Source: Macrostomum hystrix (taxonomy: Eukaryota; Platyhelminthes; Macrostomidae). Taken from it: DNA of 64,000 bases. The stretch lies in contig CATNEN010000029.1 of assembly GCA_950097015.1 (NCBI GenBank), positions 5,785,501-5,849,500 of the forward strand, given 5' to 3'. This document shows, in pieces, positions 24,801 to 34,900 of the stretch (the first letter of the stretch is position 1; every line of letters starts with the position of its first letter). The notes under the pieces were generated by a model. The model ran no database searches and was not told where the DNA came from. It saw only the letters and a list, made by a program, of their open reading frames with translations. Position numbers and translations under genes: made by a program.

Positions 24801-27800
24801 AGAGAAGACTTGAAAAAGCCATAGAACAATACTTTTAAGCGAGCCCCTCAGATTTTTTGCCATGAATTGGCTCGTTTCGCGTCCCGAGGGTTTTAGTTGT
24901 CCCTGGGCCATCCAGTCAGTGTTCCGGGCGTTCCTTTTCCACAGAATACCAGGCTTGGAGTAGGAGCTTTACAACATTGTATCAATTTGTATCAATAATC
25001 AGTGATACTCAATCATTCGTTTTTTCATTTAGCGTCAGGTGTACATCTGCGTAGTGTTCATGAAAATTGGCGAGATCGACACAATAAAGGAGCAGTTTGC
25101 TGCGGATGTGCTCATCAAAGCCAAGTGGCGAGAGCCGGAACTTGACCACAGAAACAACGAGCGGGGCCATCTGGTGAGATACTGTTCCTTTACTCACACA
25201 CACCCACACACACACCATGATTACTTGTGAGCATGTTAATAAAAAAACTAAAAGAGCACAAGAGTGCATAAAAAAAGCTGTTGGGAATTTTTTGCGGTAC
25301 ATATTCTGCTTTTTGATTTGATTTGATATTTCTTCTGCTGTTAGAAATATGAAATTTGGAGCTTTCTTAGAAAAATTCTTCTTGAAATTTGCACGGGTGG
25401 TACATACCGGTTCCAAATCGCACGTAAATGAAAAGCGGAGCTCGTTTTTCAAAAACGAGTTTTTAAAACGACTCAACCAGATTTTCAACTTCTGCTGGGC
25501 ACTGACTGCACTATCTTTTCTAATACGTTGATGCGTTGATGAGGTTGTAGCCTTGTGGTTAGAGCATCGGACTCATGACTCCGACGAACTCAGACTTATG
25601 TCGGGGGTTCGATTCCTGACTCCACTGGAAAAATTTGTGTCCTTTAGCAAGACACTTAACTCTGCATTTCTTCATTTCACCCAGTTGTACAGTATTACCA
25701 GTATTAGCTAGGATAATTGAAGGTGGGTGTGGCAACCCCCTTATTTTAATAAATTATTATTATTATTTTATCATACGGAATTTTCGGTCTCGCAACGTTT
25801 CGCAAGCTTTAGATTTCATTGTGCTAAAGTAGCATTTTAAAGTAGCATTGGTGCGGAATCGAGCTCAGGGACCTTGGTGCGAGAGGCAGACGCGTTAGAC
25901 CACTCTGCTACTGACCCCAAGCGTTCTATATTTCTTTTGACATTCTTTAGTAGAATAGTAGAAGTGACAGCTTTAATTGCTCGAGTTCTCTGTCCTTTGT
26001 CCTCATTTGCTCATTTATGATAGTTGTCAGTTTCAGTCTATTTCTTTGCCTTCTATACAATAGGATCTAATAACATATTAAATTGCTTTCACAATCGAGT
26101 ACAGTTTGTAGTAGAAATATTGTATTGAGCATAAAATGGTTAGTAAATAAACAGTTCTTTTTAATTTAATTAAATTTCGTCTCGGAAAATTTTTTGTCTG
26201 ATGAATATCAGAACCAAAGCTTTCAGACGCTATAAGATCTTAAAAGGTTTCTCAGTACGACAAGACTCGACTAGATATATTCATTTACTCAGCCGACAAG
26301 TAGACCTTGCTGAAGACTGGCGCAAAAGGGAACCATTTAGAAATCAAAGCCAATATGTTCTTTCATCTACTAGGATGCTATACCTTGGGAATGAAGATAT
26401 AGGATGATTAAAAAGGGATTACATGGATTGAATTTCCGACTGCTCCAGTGTGGCTCAAGCGCATTCAACCCAGGCTTCGCGTGACCATCGGCTTTGGACA
26501 TTTTGGCACAATCTGAGTTGTATTTCGAATGTGAATGTGACAACATTTATTTTGTACTGCGTGTGTGCCGTGCGTGCGACTGCTCAAAGAACATTCATAT
26601 TTCGATTTTTCAGTTCAATATAGGTCCAATGTGTGCTTTACTAATAAGAAATCCATGATCATGGAGACGCGAAATTAAGAACAAACAGGTGTTTCTTTAA
26701 CAGGTGATATTTAAATCACTCGGAGTTGGTTTAGTAGCTTTAGTTTGCTGTCGAGGCTACACTTTTCTGCAGATCTTTTCTTCGCTAGTTTTTCAATAAT
26801 TTTTATGACTAACCATGCGCGCAAAAATTACAAATAACCTTCTGGTTGTCCCCTTTTTATATGTTTCTTCATCAATAACAAAAACATAAATATAAATCGG
26901 CACCAGTTAAGGGCATGTGTTTCGCTAGTCTTTTTTACTAGTAATTATATTGTATCGTCTCGAGTAGTTGAAGAAGTTTTTGGACACAGACAACGAATCA
27001 ATTTTGTCCATCAGTGACAGTAACACAGCTTTAAATTCTTATATAGCAGCGCTGTATGAGTGGTACTTTGACACTGCACATTTCAGGACTATGATTGGTC
27101 CACGAGTTGGACACCGAAGCTTTACATTGAAAACACCATCGGCGAGGGCAAGGAGCAGGTCTACCAGATGATCTCATTCAACGAGGTGGGCCACGCCTTC
27201 CTATTTGAGAAGCGACGAGTCTCTGGCATTTTCTTAGAAAATCTGGAGCTCAATCACTTCCCGTTCGATGTGCAGGTAAACATTTCGTACTGTCCTCAAC
27301 ACTATTTGAATGGCACTCATCTCTCTCTGAGCATTACCAACTCAGAGAAAGTGCTCACTAATGGGGATGGCAGTTCTGTTCCAAGCTCGCAAAAGGATGC
27401 TAATGTTTGCTTCGCAAACAGTACAGTTACCCTGATATCGAGTGTTCCATGCCCAGACTTCCCTGATCTGTTCCTTCCCCGAGAAAGAAATTTTGCATTC
27501 TAGAGAGAATGAAAAATGTATCAATCGGCTTAGATACTGTCGGGAGCTCCCTCGCATCAGCACTCAAGCAGCAGCTTTCACATCACCATCGCATAGTGCA
27601 TGCCCCTCTATTTTTCTTGCTTTATAAAATACAGTAACTATCTTTCATAGATTCAAAGTCGATTTTGTTGTTTTGAAAGCGCATAGCATTGGCGAAGTCT
27701 AATAAAAAATAGGATCTCAATCAGTGTAACTGTACAATGAAAGCAATAATTTTAAACACCTTTCAGGACCTGACAATAACCGTAGCGTCGAATTTATCAT

Positions 27801-30800
27801 CGGCAGAAATTCGACTTGTTAATGACCCAGATGAGCCACACAGGATAAACAAACAGTCGTTTGTTGGTAAAAATGTAGCTTTTTGTCAGATAATGTGTGT
27901 CACATCAGCGGCTTTAGCAGCTTAACAAAGCTTATCATACTTATTCGAATTAGTAAAGCTAAATTAATGCATTATTAAAGCACTGCTAATGCTTTATAAA
28001 AGCAAATATCAAGTTCTTTGCATTATTTTTCTTTTGAGCCTGGCACATCTATCATAAACTTGAACGTAGACCACCGGGGTATTTCAAATGCACATTTTTC
28101 CTGTACCTCCTGTACACGGCCTAAAACGTTGCACTCTATTCGATTAAACAACTTCTAGAATCGCAAAATATCAGCATCTTTGAGATATTAAATTATTCTC
28201 GTCGGGGTGTCTGGCGTCAAAAACCGCCGATATAAGTAGTACTTTTTGACTGCCCACAATGTCTGGGCTATTATTGTTGAAATTGAAATTAGATTAGATT
28301 ATATAGCTAATTAAAGCATTTTTTAACCAATATGGATTCAGAGCAATCCAGAGCAGTGTTTCAGAGCAGGTTTATACAGAGAAATGTCTGTTGTCCTTGT
28401 CACCAGGGTCTTGGGGCAAGAATCGCTGAATATCTCGACAATGCTGACACCGGAAGGCTTTGAAAGTTATTTCATCGTAAAGGGCGGAAAATTTTGATCC
28501 ATATGATGGACTTTCACGAAAAATGGTCATTGGGTTCGGAGCTATCGTGAAGCAGCCAGTGGGTCTTTCCCTAGGGGAAAATAGTGCGCTCATTCTACTT
28601 CTAATAGCGGTAAAACCGAAAGTCAATCATTACTCAATTACTAAGAATGGAAAAGCGGCCCAAAAAACAAGTTTTGATATTTTTTAAGACAAAGTTTCTG
28701 ATGTGACTAATTCGTTTTCATTCTCAAACGTCGCACGAGCGGCACCTGCAAATGAATAGCAAACTTACCGTCGCTCCTCTGCACTATACGTGTACTCAGA
28801 CGAACAGGAGTGGTTCCTCTACAAGCACATCGACACGGAGCAGCGTGAGCTGGCCTGCGAGTACGCAGACCAGGGCTCGACCCGGCCGGCTCTGTCCGTT
28901 AAGTGTCGCGCCGCCAGAAGACCGGCCTACTTCATCTGGAACATCTTCCTGGTAACGGTAAGCCGACTTATGGCAGCTAGTCAAGAGCTAGGAAATCGGA
29001 CCCAAATTATTGGTTGAGGTGTATGCATGAAGAAGTTTGTCCATTTAAAAGCTTCTTAGGGTAATTTGCCACCACGATACAAAATATTACACACATGTGC
29101 CTGGCATCAGCTGGCATCATCCAACCACTTCACACCCGCAGTTCCTCATCTGCTCCCTGTCTCTCGTGACCTTCGCTGTGAAGCGCGATCTGCCACAGAA
29201 CCGGCTACAGCTTACCTTCACCCTGGTGCTCACGCTGGTTGCGTTCAAGTTTGTCGTTAACCAGTGCCTGCCTAAGATATCGTATCTCACATACCTGGTG
29301 AGGCATCTAATTTTGTATTACGAGCTAAAAGATAGATTATACGTCTAGTCAATCAGATTCAAAGCGGAACTTCCATAAGAATTTGCTAGCAAACTGCTAG
29401 TTAGCTTTAGGGGTGTGAAACATTACTAAAAGATCTTAGGATCGACATCGAATAGCATCTGTCACAATGGTAATGCCAGAATGGCATGCTAAAAATGGTA
29501 AGCAAGAATTTGACCTATCAAAATCAAATAAAAACTTCAGGACAAGTACGTGATCAGCAGTTTGTTCATTCTGACTCTAATCTGTCTGTGGCACGGCCTG
29601 ATCGTAGTCATTGACAAAATTATCCTGGAGCAATTCGGCATCGTCTGGGACAGTCTAGAGACCTACGTTATCATTGGAATGGCATTCAGCTACGTTGCTT
29701 ACAACGTTGGCTTTGTCATTATGATCTTCTGTGTGGTAAGTTAGACCACATCAAATGGTAGAATGAGTTCTCTGATACATATATAAACCCGTAAAACAAT
29801 CCGACATCGGACGAGGTCGACAGATTTTCAGACTCCAGCGACGTCGATGGCAAACGGGAACTTTAGTTGCACTGACTTTCAGGCGACGTTCGCGTTTGAA
29901 ACTGGTTATCCATCTATTAACCTTTTAACATTTTTAAGGTTTGTACTTGTACGTTTATGAGCATTTTTAGTTACGTCAGATTTCATTGGCGTAATTTAAA
30001 AGTTCCAATTTGCCATCGACCTGGTCGTCGGTGACGTCAGGAAAGTTTTACCCAAAAAACTTTGAACTCCTGTCCAATAGGTTCCGAGTTCGAATCTAAA
30101 CCCTGAGTAGACAATATGTGTCCTTGAGCAAGACACTTAACTCAATTGTGCTTCAGCACACCAAACAATAGAATAGGTAGCAAAATAATGCTAAAAATTA
30201 ATTGGATGTGGCAGCCCCCAGCCTATGGAATGGAACACCTGCATGCAGCTGTCGGATCCTTGCAAAACATAGCCGCGGCTGTGCCTCTGGCTGTACTTGT
30301 TTAATTTCTAACTTCTGTTTTACACTATTACTCGTAAAATAATTTAACTATCGTGACGAAAAAATGTAACGTGTTTAGTTAATTTTGTGCTCGGGGTACA
30401 TTTTTGGCAGCTCAAATTACTTTCTGTGCCTCCCACTGTGGCTACTTTAAGTAGAATGCTTACGATTCAGATTCTGAGTCTTGCAGAATATCACAGAACT
30501 ATTTATCATATTTGATTTTTTCTCCCATTAATTCATTCTCCTTCAATGAAATTTGACTATAGGCCTGCAAGAGGCGTCGAGTGATGAAACAAAAGGATAA
30601 GGAGTACACGGTGAGTCCACAATGGTCTATGTTTTTTCCGCAGATCAGCTCACGCGGTAGATTAGTTCCTATGGAGCGCCTACTCGTATGCCAAAGCCTT
30701 CCAGGTATCATGGTTAAATTTCCCCCATCAACTTCCACGTTTCGCATGCAGGAGCGGGTAAAGATGCAGATGCGGTCGAAGGGCATGCGGACAAAGCTAA

Positions 30801-30871
30801 TGCTGCAACAGACCCACCTGCTACACGAAGTCAAGGAGAACGGACAGTCCACTGCAGTAGCTTTCATCTGA
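21227..30871 (+). CDS. Cys-less pentameric ligand-gated ion channel (5' incomplete)
   Basis: The exons read are ?21227-21802, 25033-25173, 27087-27275, 27767-27866, 28800-28957, 29142-29297, 29541-29735, 30563-30610 and 30752-30871. All joins keep frame at AG/GT sites. From 21359 they give at least 516 aa; no ATG lies in the first open exon, so the start is upstream. The N-terminal part is Ser/Gly/Asp-rich. The ligand-binding sandwich follows, with [27 protein letters not shown] and the FPFD turn that precedes the Cys-loop, but both loop cysteines are missing. Four membrane segments follow: M1 [18 protein letters not shown]2 [19 protein letters not shown], the M2-M3 loop [13 protein letters not shown]3, a short M3-M4 link, then M4 up to FVIMIFCV. 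A basic tail of about 55 residues ends at TGA. The family forms pentameric membrane channels; the ligand and ion choice cannot be read. Two nested transposons lie in the intron after 21802. Confidence 0.88.
22034..24993 (-). mobile_element. 5'-truncated RNase-H LINE (I/R1/LOA-like), split by a hAT insertion
   Basis: Minus-strand frames give reverse transcriptase blocks ([15 protein letters not shown], then the catalytic YADD at 23124-23135). They continue through a thumb-like region ([12 protein letters not shown]) and an RNase H end ([16 protein letters not shown] at about 22650-22700). A C-terminal CxxC..H..C knuckle follows (CLFCL...HFFCDC). At least three frame changes break the ORF. The upstream endonuclease is absent, and the element stops at 24993. 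A 13-bp target duplication AATAATCAGTGAT flanks it (22021-22033 and 24994-25006). The 850-bp hAT-type element at 24056-24905 interrupts it; removing that element and one TSD copy restores an open frame across the join. Confidence 0.9.
24056..24905. mobile_element. 850-bp non-autonomous hAT-type element
   Basis: The ends are an inverted repeat of about 110 bp, over 90% identical by eye, starting CAGGGACAACTAAA and ending with its complement TTTTAGTTGTCCCTG. A perfect 8-bp target duplication GGCCATCC flanks it (24048-24055 and 24906-24913). The CAGGG terminus and 8-bp duplication fit the hAT superfamily. The interior has no transposase. It holds about 3.3 copies of a 41-bp repeat (TTGCCGTTGGAGTTTCATCT...) at 24528-24665. 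Confidence 0.9.
25180..25220. repeat. CA-rich microsatellite just after a splice donor
   Basis: CACACACACCCACACACACACC follows the donor of the 25033-25173 exon within about 20 bp. Confidence 0.7.
25536..25771 (+). mobile_element. tRNA-derived SINE, family A (with TGTCC...AAGACACTTAA core)
   Basis: The head has an A-box-like GTAGCCTTGTGGTTAGAGC and a B-box GGGTTCGATTCC. The core TGTGTCCTTTAGCAAGACAC resembles the conserved central domain found in V-SINE-type elements of many animals. It ends in an ATT-rich tail (25748-25771), like the LINE tail at 7665-7705. Related copies are at 30.08 kb and, inverted, at 58.96 kb. Confidence 0.8.
25853..25920 (-). mobile_element. SINE family B head fragment
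   Basis: The minus strand reads GGGGTCAGTAGCAGAGTGGT through GAGCTCGATTCC, the tRNA-like head of family B. The body is absent. Confidence 0.7.
28483..28592 (-). repeat. Dispersed repeat copy shared with the P2X gene
   Basis: The reverse complement contains CACGATAGCTCCGAA, CGTGAAAGTCC and GGATCAAAATTTTCCGCC in the same order as 58587-58721 on +. The family is unknown. Confidence 0.75.
30080..30300 (+). mobile_element. SINE family A copy
   Basis: It carries GAGTTCGAATC (B-box) followed by TGTGTCCTTGAGCAAGACAC and TTAACTCAATTGTGCTTCAG. Its body ends GGATGTGGCAGCCCCC, matching GGGTGTGGCAACCCCC of the 25.5 kb copy. Confidence 0.75.
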
Positions 30872-31093
30872 GCAGGAGGATTTCACGCTGATAATTGTCA
30901 TTGATTGAATAACATAAGCATGGACAGTCACCGTAAATGTACCGTACATATAACCATGTGCCGGTCAATTTGACCAGAAACACATCTAAGTTACAAAAAT
31001 TTACTTTTAACTTTTAAATTTTAGTGCTTTAAATGAAGACTCCACAAATTATATTCTAGCGCGAAGGATTCAAGCTTACAAACCTATGACTCC

Positions 31094-31099
31094 AATAAA
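31094..31099 (+). promoter_or_regulatory. Candidate polyadenylation signal of the channel gene
   Basis: AATAAA lies 223 bp past the channel stop codon and before the convergent lipase gene. Confidence 0.5.
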
Positions 31100-31668
31100 C
31101 TCCAGTTTAAAAAATGTAAAAGAGTCGAGAGACAACTCTCATGATCGAAAGACTCAACGAGTAATCTCTAAGCAGGTAACTTGTCATTCTTCTATCGTTC
31201 GTTTTGATTTTGGGACCTTTATCACAAGTGTATGAGCCGATTTCCCAAGTAAAATTAACCTAGAAAAATACTTAAGAGAGAGAATACTTTAAATCTCCTT
31301 CAGCAGTCCATCTGCATGCACAGTCAATTTATACTTTTTCCTAATGCTTAACAGAGTCACTTTACATTGCGAATTCATGTGCGCGACAAATTTACTCGTA
31401 TATTATTGCAGATGGCACTCGTGCTGACTACTGAAAAGCAGCTGTGTTGTGTTGCTCTTGCTCTAATAGCTATCTGATGCATAGGAGCAACATCAAACCA
31501 TGAAGGCTTTGCGAATAATATGCGGCACTGTGCACCATTGAAATTTTGTTGAAACTGCAATATTGCATGCATAATCCACAATGTTTCACGTCTCTAAGTT
31601 TTGCTAATCGCTACGATGATAGCGCGCAGCAACGGATGCTAGTGCTTTTTTTAACGAAAGCGGTAAAT

Positions 31669-31674
31669 TTTTTA
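31669..31674 (-). promoter_or_regulatory. Candidate polyadenylation signal of the lipase gene
   Basis: TTTATT on + reads AATAAA on the lipase strand, about 230 bp past its stop codon. Confidence 0.4.
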
Positions 31675-31900
31675 TTTGCAAATATTTTCTATTTTCATTC
31701 GTTCCTGCGCTTTATCGCACTTTCGTATTTGAACGCCATATTAATGTGAACACAAAGTGCTCTCATCTAAATAAATGAACAGTGGCAAAACAGGATCTAT
31801 TTTTTAGCAATGCCGCTACTTCGGTGTATTTCCAGTCACGGCAGTTTCAACGTTAGCTGCGTGACAGCAGCCTTTGGCATCGAATTTTTTCCGTACAAGT

Positions 31901-34900
31901 CTACTGCGAGCCCGAGTTGCCCTTGGTAGCCAGGTAAGGCCGCTGCTCGGTTGGGCACTTCACCTTGTCGTTCAGGACCCAGTTGGTCCTTTTCTGGCCA
32001 ACAGGTTCCAGCTGAAAAAGAGAAGCAATGTGAAAATAGGGGACCATTGACAGAGGAAATAAAAATAATAAAGTAGATTAAACAGGCCCCTATATGGCCT
32101 ATGCCCCTACAGCACAGCTGCAGCGATAGCGCGGTGCATCTAAAAGCTGCATGCGGCTGTTCAGTCCACGGACTGGGGGAGTCGTGATTCGAATCTTAAA
32201 GTCGGTGGGTAGAATATGCATATACATGTAGCTCGACTGTGGTACATTAAATGGTAATTTTAGCAGCTCATTAACTCATTAATGACATACATGGACTTCA
32301 GACCTACTATTTAATTATATAACTAAAATAAACGAGTAAAATTGAGTTGAATAATCTTTCTTAGCTATAATGAAGCTTTGGAGATTCTGAGATGCAGTCA
32401 TAGAATAATTACGAGGTATTTGTCAAGACTAAATAGTAAAATTTCTCCGTTATTCTTGCCGTTGTAACTCGCATACGTCACTGCTTTATCCAGAAATACT
32501 GTACCTTGGATATGGGCTCATCAGAAAATGCTCGTAGTCAAATATTCAAATAGGTGACAGACCCGGTAAAATTATAAACGAAATCGAAACAAGAAACAAG
32601 AAACCGAAGTGACTCGCCATTGAGTTCCAAAGAGCGAGTCCGCCCAAGGCGTGTCCCTTGTCGCTCAGATGAAAGCAGTCGGGAGCAAAGTAAGCCAAAT
32701 CCGGTTCACCCTGGTGATTAGTGAAGACAGTTTCGGTTGTAGTCAATCCAGTTTTGTTCTTGCTTAAATTTGACAATTAAAATTGACAACGAAAACTTGT
32801 TGAATTGACACTCATACTACTTAAATCGATCTTATCGAGCATTCGCTTTATGTGAAATGCATTACACTCAGACAACAAATTTGATTTAACAAGACATATT
32901 AAACCTAACTACCAGCGTAGTCATAACTTACGTTAGGCAGCTGAGGCGGGGAAATCTCTCGAAGGAAAGGCTGCAGCACAACGGTGAAATCTGCCTTGCT
33001 GGTCCATTTGGGATCCTCAGCGATTCGCCTGACCCGCTTCTGCAGCTCAACTGAGTACTCGTGAACCTCTTGCTTGGACATGGTCGAGCCGCACTTGCAC
33101 CAGAAAGTCCTTGGAAACATTGGAAATTCGACTAAGAAAAGAATAATATTTTTATATTAATGAAAAAAACTATCACAGCCACCTTTTCTGTGTTTCAAAT
33201 CGAGAAACTACCCGGCACGAGCATATTATACCGTTTTGTGTGCATGTTTCGTTCCATCACTTAACTCACACAGAAATCTTTACAAATACAATGAAAACTC
33301 ACTGAAGCAGTGCCTTGCAAATTAGGCTCTGATCTTTGAGATTATTCACGGCCGACACGTCCATCATCTCGATGAGGTTGACAAATGCTCGTGGTACATT
33401 GTCGTACAGGTAGTTTAGAGCAGTTCGAATATGTTTTTCGTAGTTGTCGACTGAGAATCGGCTCGGGTCCTTGCAGTGGTCGCAGACATCATTTCCACCA
33501 ATGAAAAGGTTGATCAGCTTCCAGTTGGTGGCGAATGACACCCTATTGTCTTTCTTCATCTTTTCCACCAGCTGTCTGGCTTGACGAGGCATGTCTCTGA
33601 AGAAGGTCAATTGTTTCTGTAAGTATTGTCAATCTTTATATCGCTAAGAAAGCTATGATTTTTCATTTATGTCGTTCAGCTTAAGTTCACAAAGATTACG
33701 AAAAATTTAAAAGGTATTTCCACATTTTTAGCTTCTTTTATAACGGAATGAATTTTTAGTGATTAATAGGTGCTCACACTTGACGTTTAATTGCCTAATT
33801 CTTCTTTATAAGACTAAATTTTTGCAACTTATTTTCAAGTACATGCGCCCCAGGGTAGCTTACAAAAAGTTGGCAAAAAGAAAACACTGCGCCTATCGGG
33901 CCAAAATAAATGTCTGAGTGAAATTTAGTCTACTGGCTTATTTTTATGGTGCGTAATAATATAGCATTGTGCATTGCTTTTTCTCTGTTCCTTGTTTAAT
34001 CCATGATATAGGGAAAATGTCGCTCTTTGTTATCAAATTGTCAACAAATTTTGTCAAATGACTCCGAATTTCGGCAAAAATAGTTATTCAGGCATAAATA
34101 TGACCACTCATATAGAATGTGGGCAAAAATGAACTTACTCAGCCCTGTTGCCCACCACGGCCTCGTTGAAGCCAGAGTAAACGCCGTCCGGACCGCTAAT
34201 GCCAGTCGAGAAGCCGATTAGCTTTGGGTTGAACTTCTTCATGATGGCTGAAGCGTACGTGTTGGAATAAAAATTACTTTATGAAAGTACTTGACGTGCC
34301 TATTTTACTGCGTCATGTATTAAGTCCTTCAATAAAAACAGTTATACGCTCGTATAATTCCAGTGGATTCCGCGATCAACTCAACTGGGCATAGTAGTGT
34401 GTTTCGACAAGTCCTCCTTGCCACCCATTGTGAAACTGTGACCACGGTACTGGGTGAAGATTGTCAGTAGGGTCTTTGAGTAGATTCCCATACCGGCGGT
34501 GAGCGAGTCGCCGATAGCTCCCATCACATCTATGTCTGCTGGCCGCACCTTGTCAACGCTGGTTGGCGCAGTGTGGCTGCGCTCCACGTTGCAGTTAAAA
34601 GTAGAACCGGTCTAAAATGTCAAATGGGAAATTGGGGCACTCGCCAACTTTTGCTAACCGCTCTTGCAGGTGTAAATTAATTACTGCACTTTTACTACTC
34701 GTACTACACTAGTGATGAATATGGTGGTAAAAGGTCCACAATTTCAGCAACTTACAGTTGGAACGGTGGATGCGGCGTGCCTTTCACGAGCCGCACTAAA
34801 CTTGCGCTCATGTTCAATCCTGTGGTGCCGCAGTTTGTCAGACGCATGCAGAGCAGTCACGGCGCTCTGCAGTACGCGCAGGTAAGTTTCTCCTGTAAAT

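Noticed and set aside
25536-25640. Genuine tRNA gene
   Set aside because: A- and B-box motifs are present, but the anticodon arm does not fold properly and a SINE body with tail follows.
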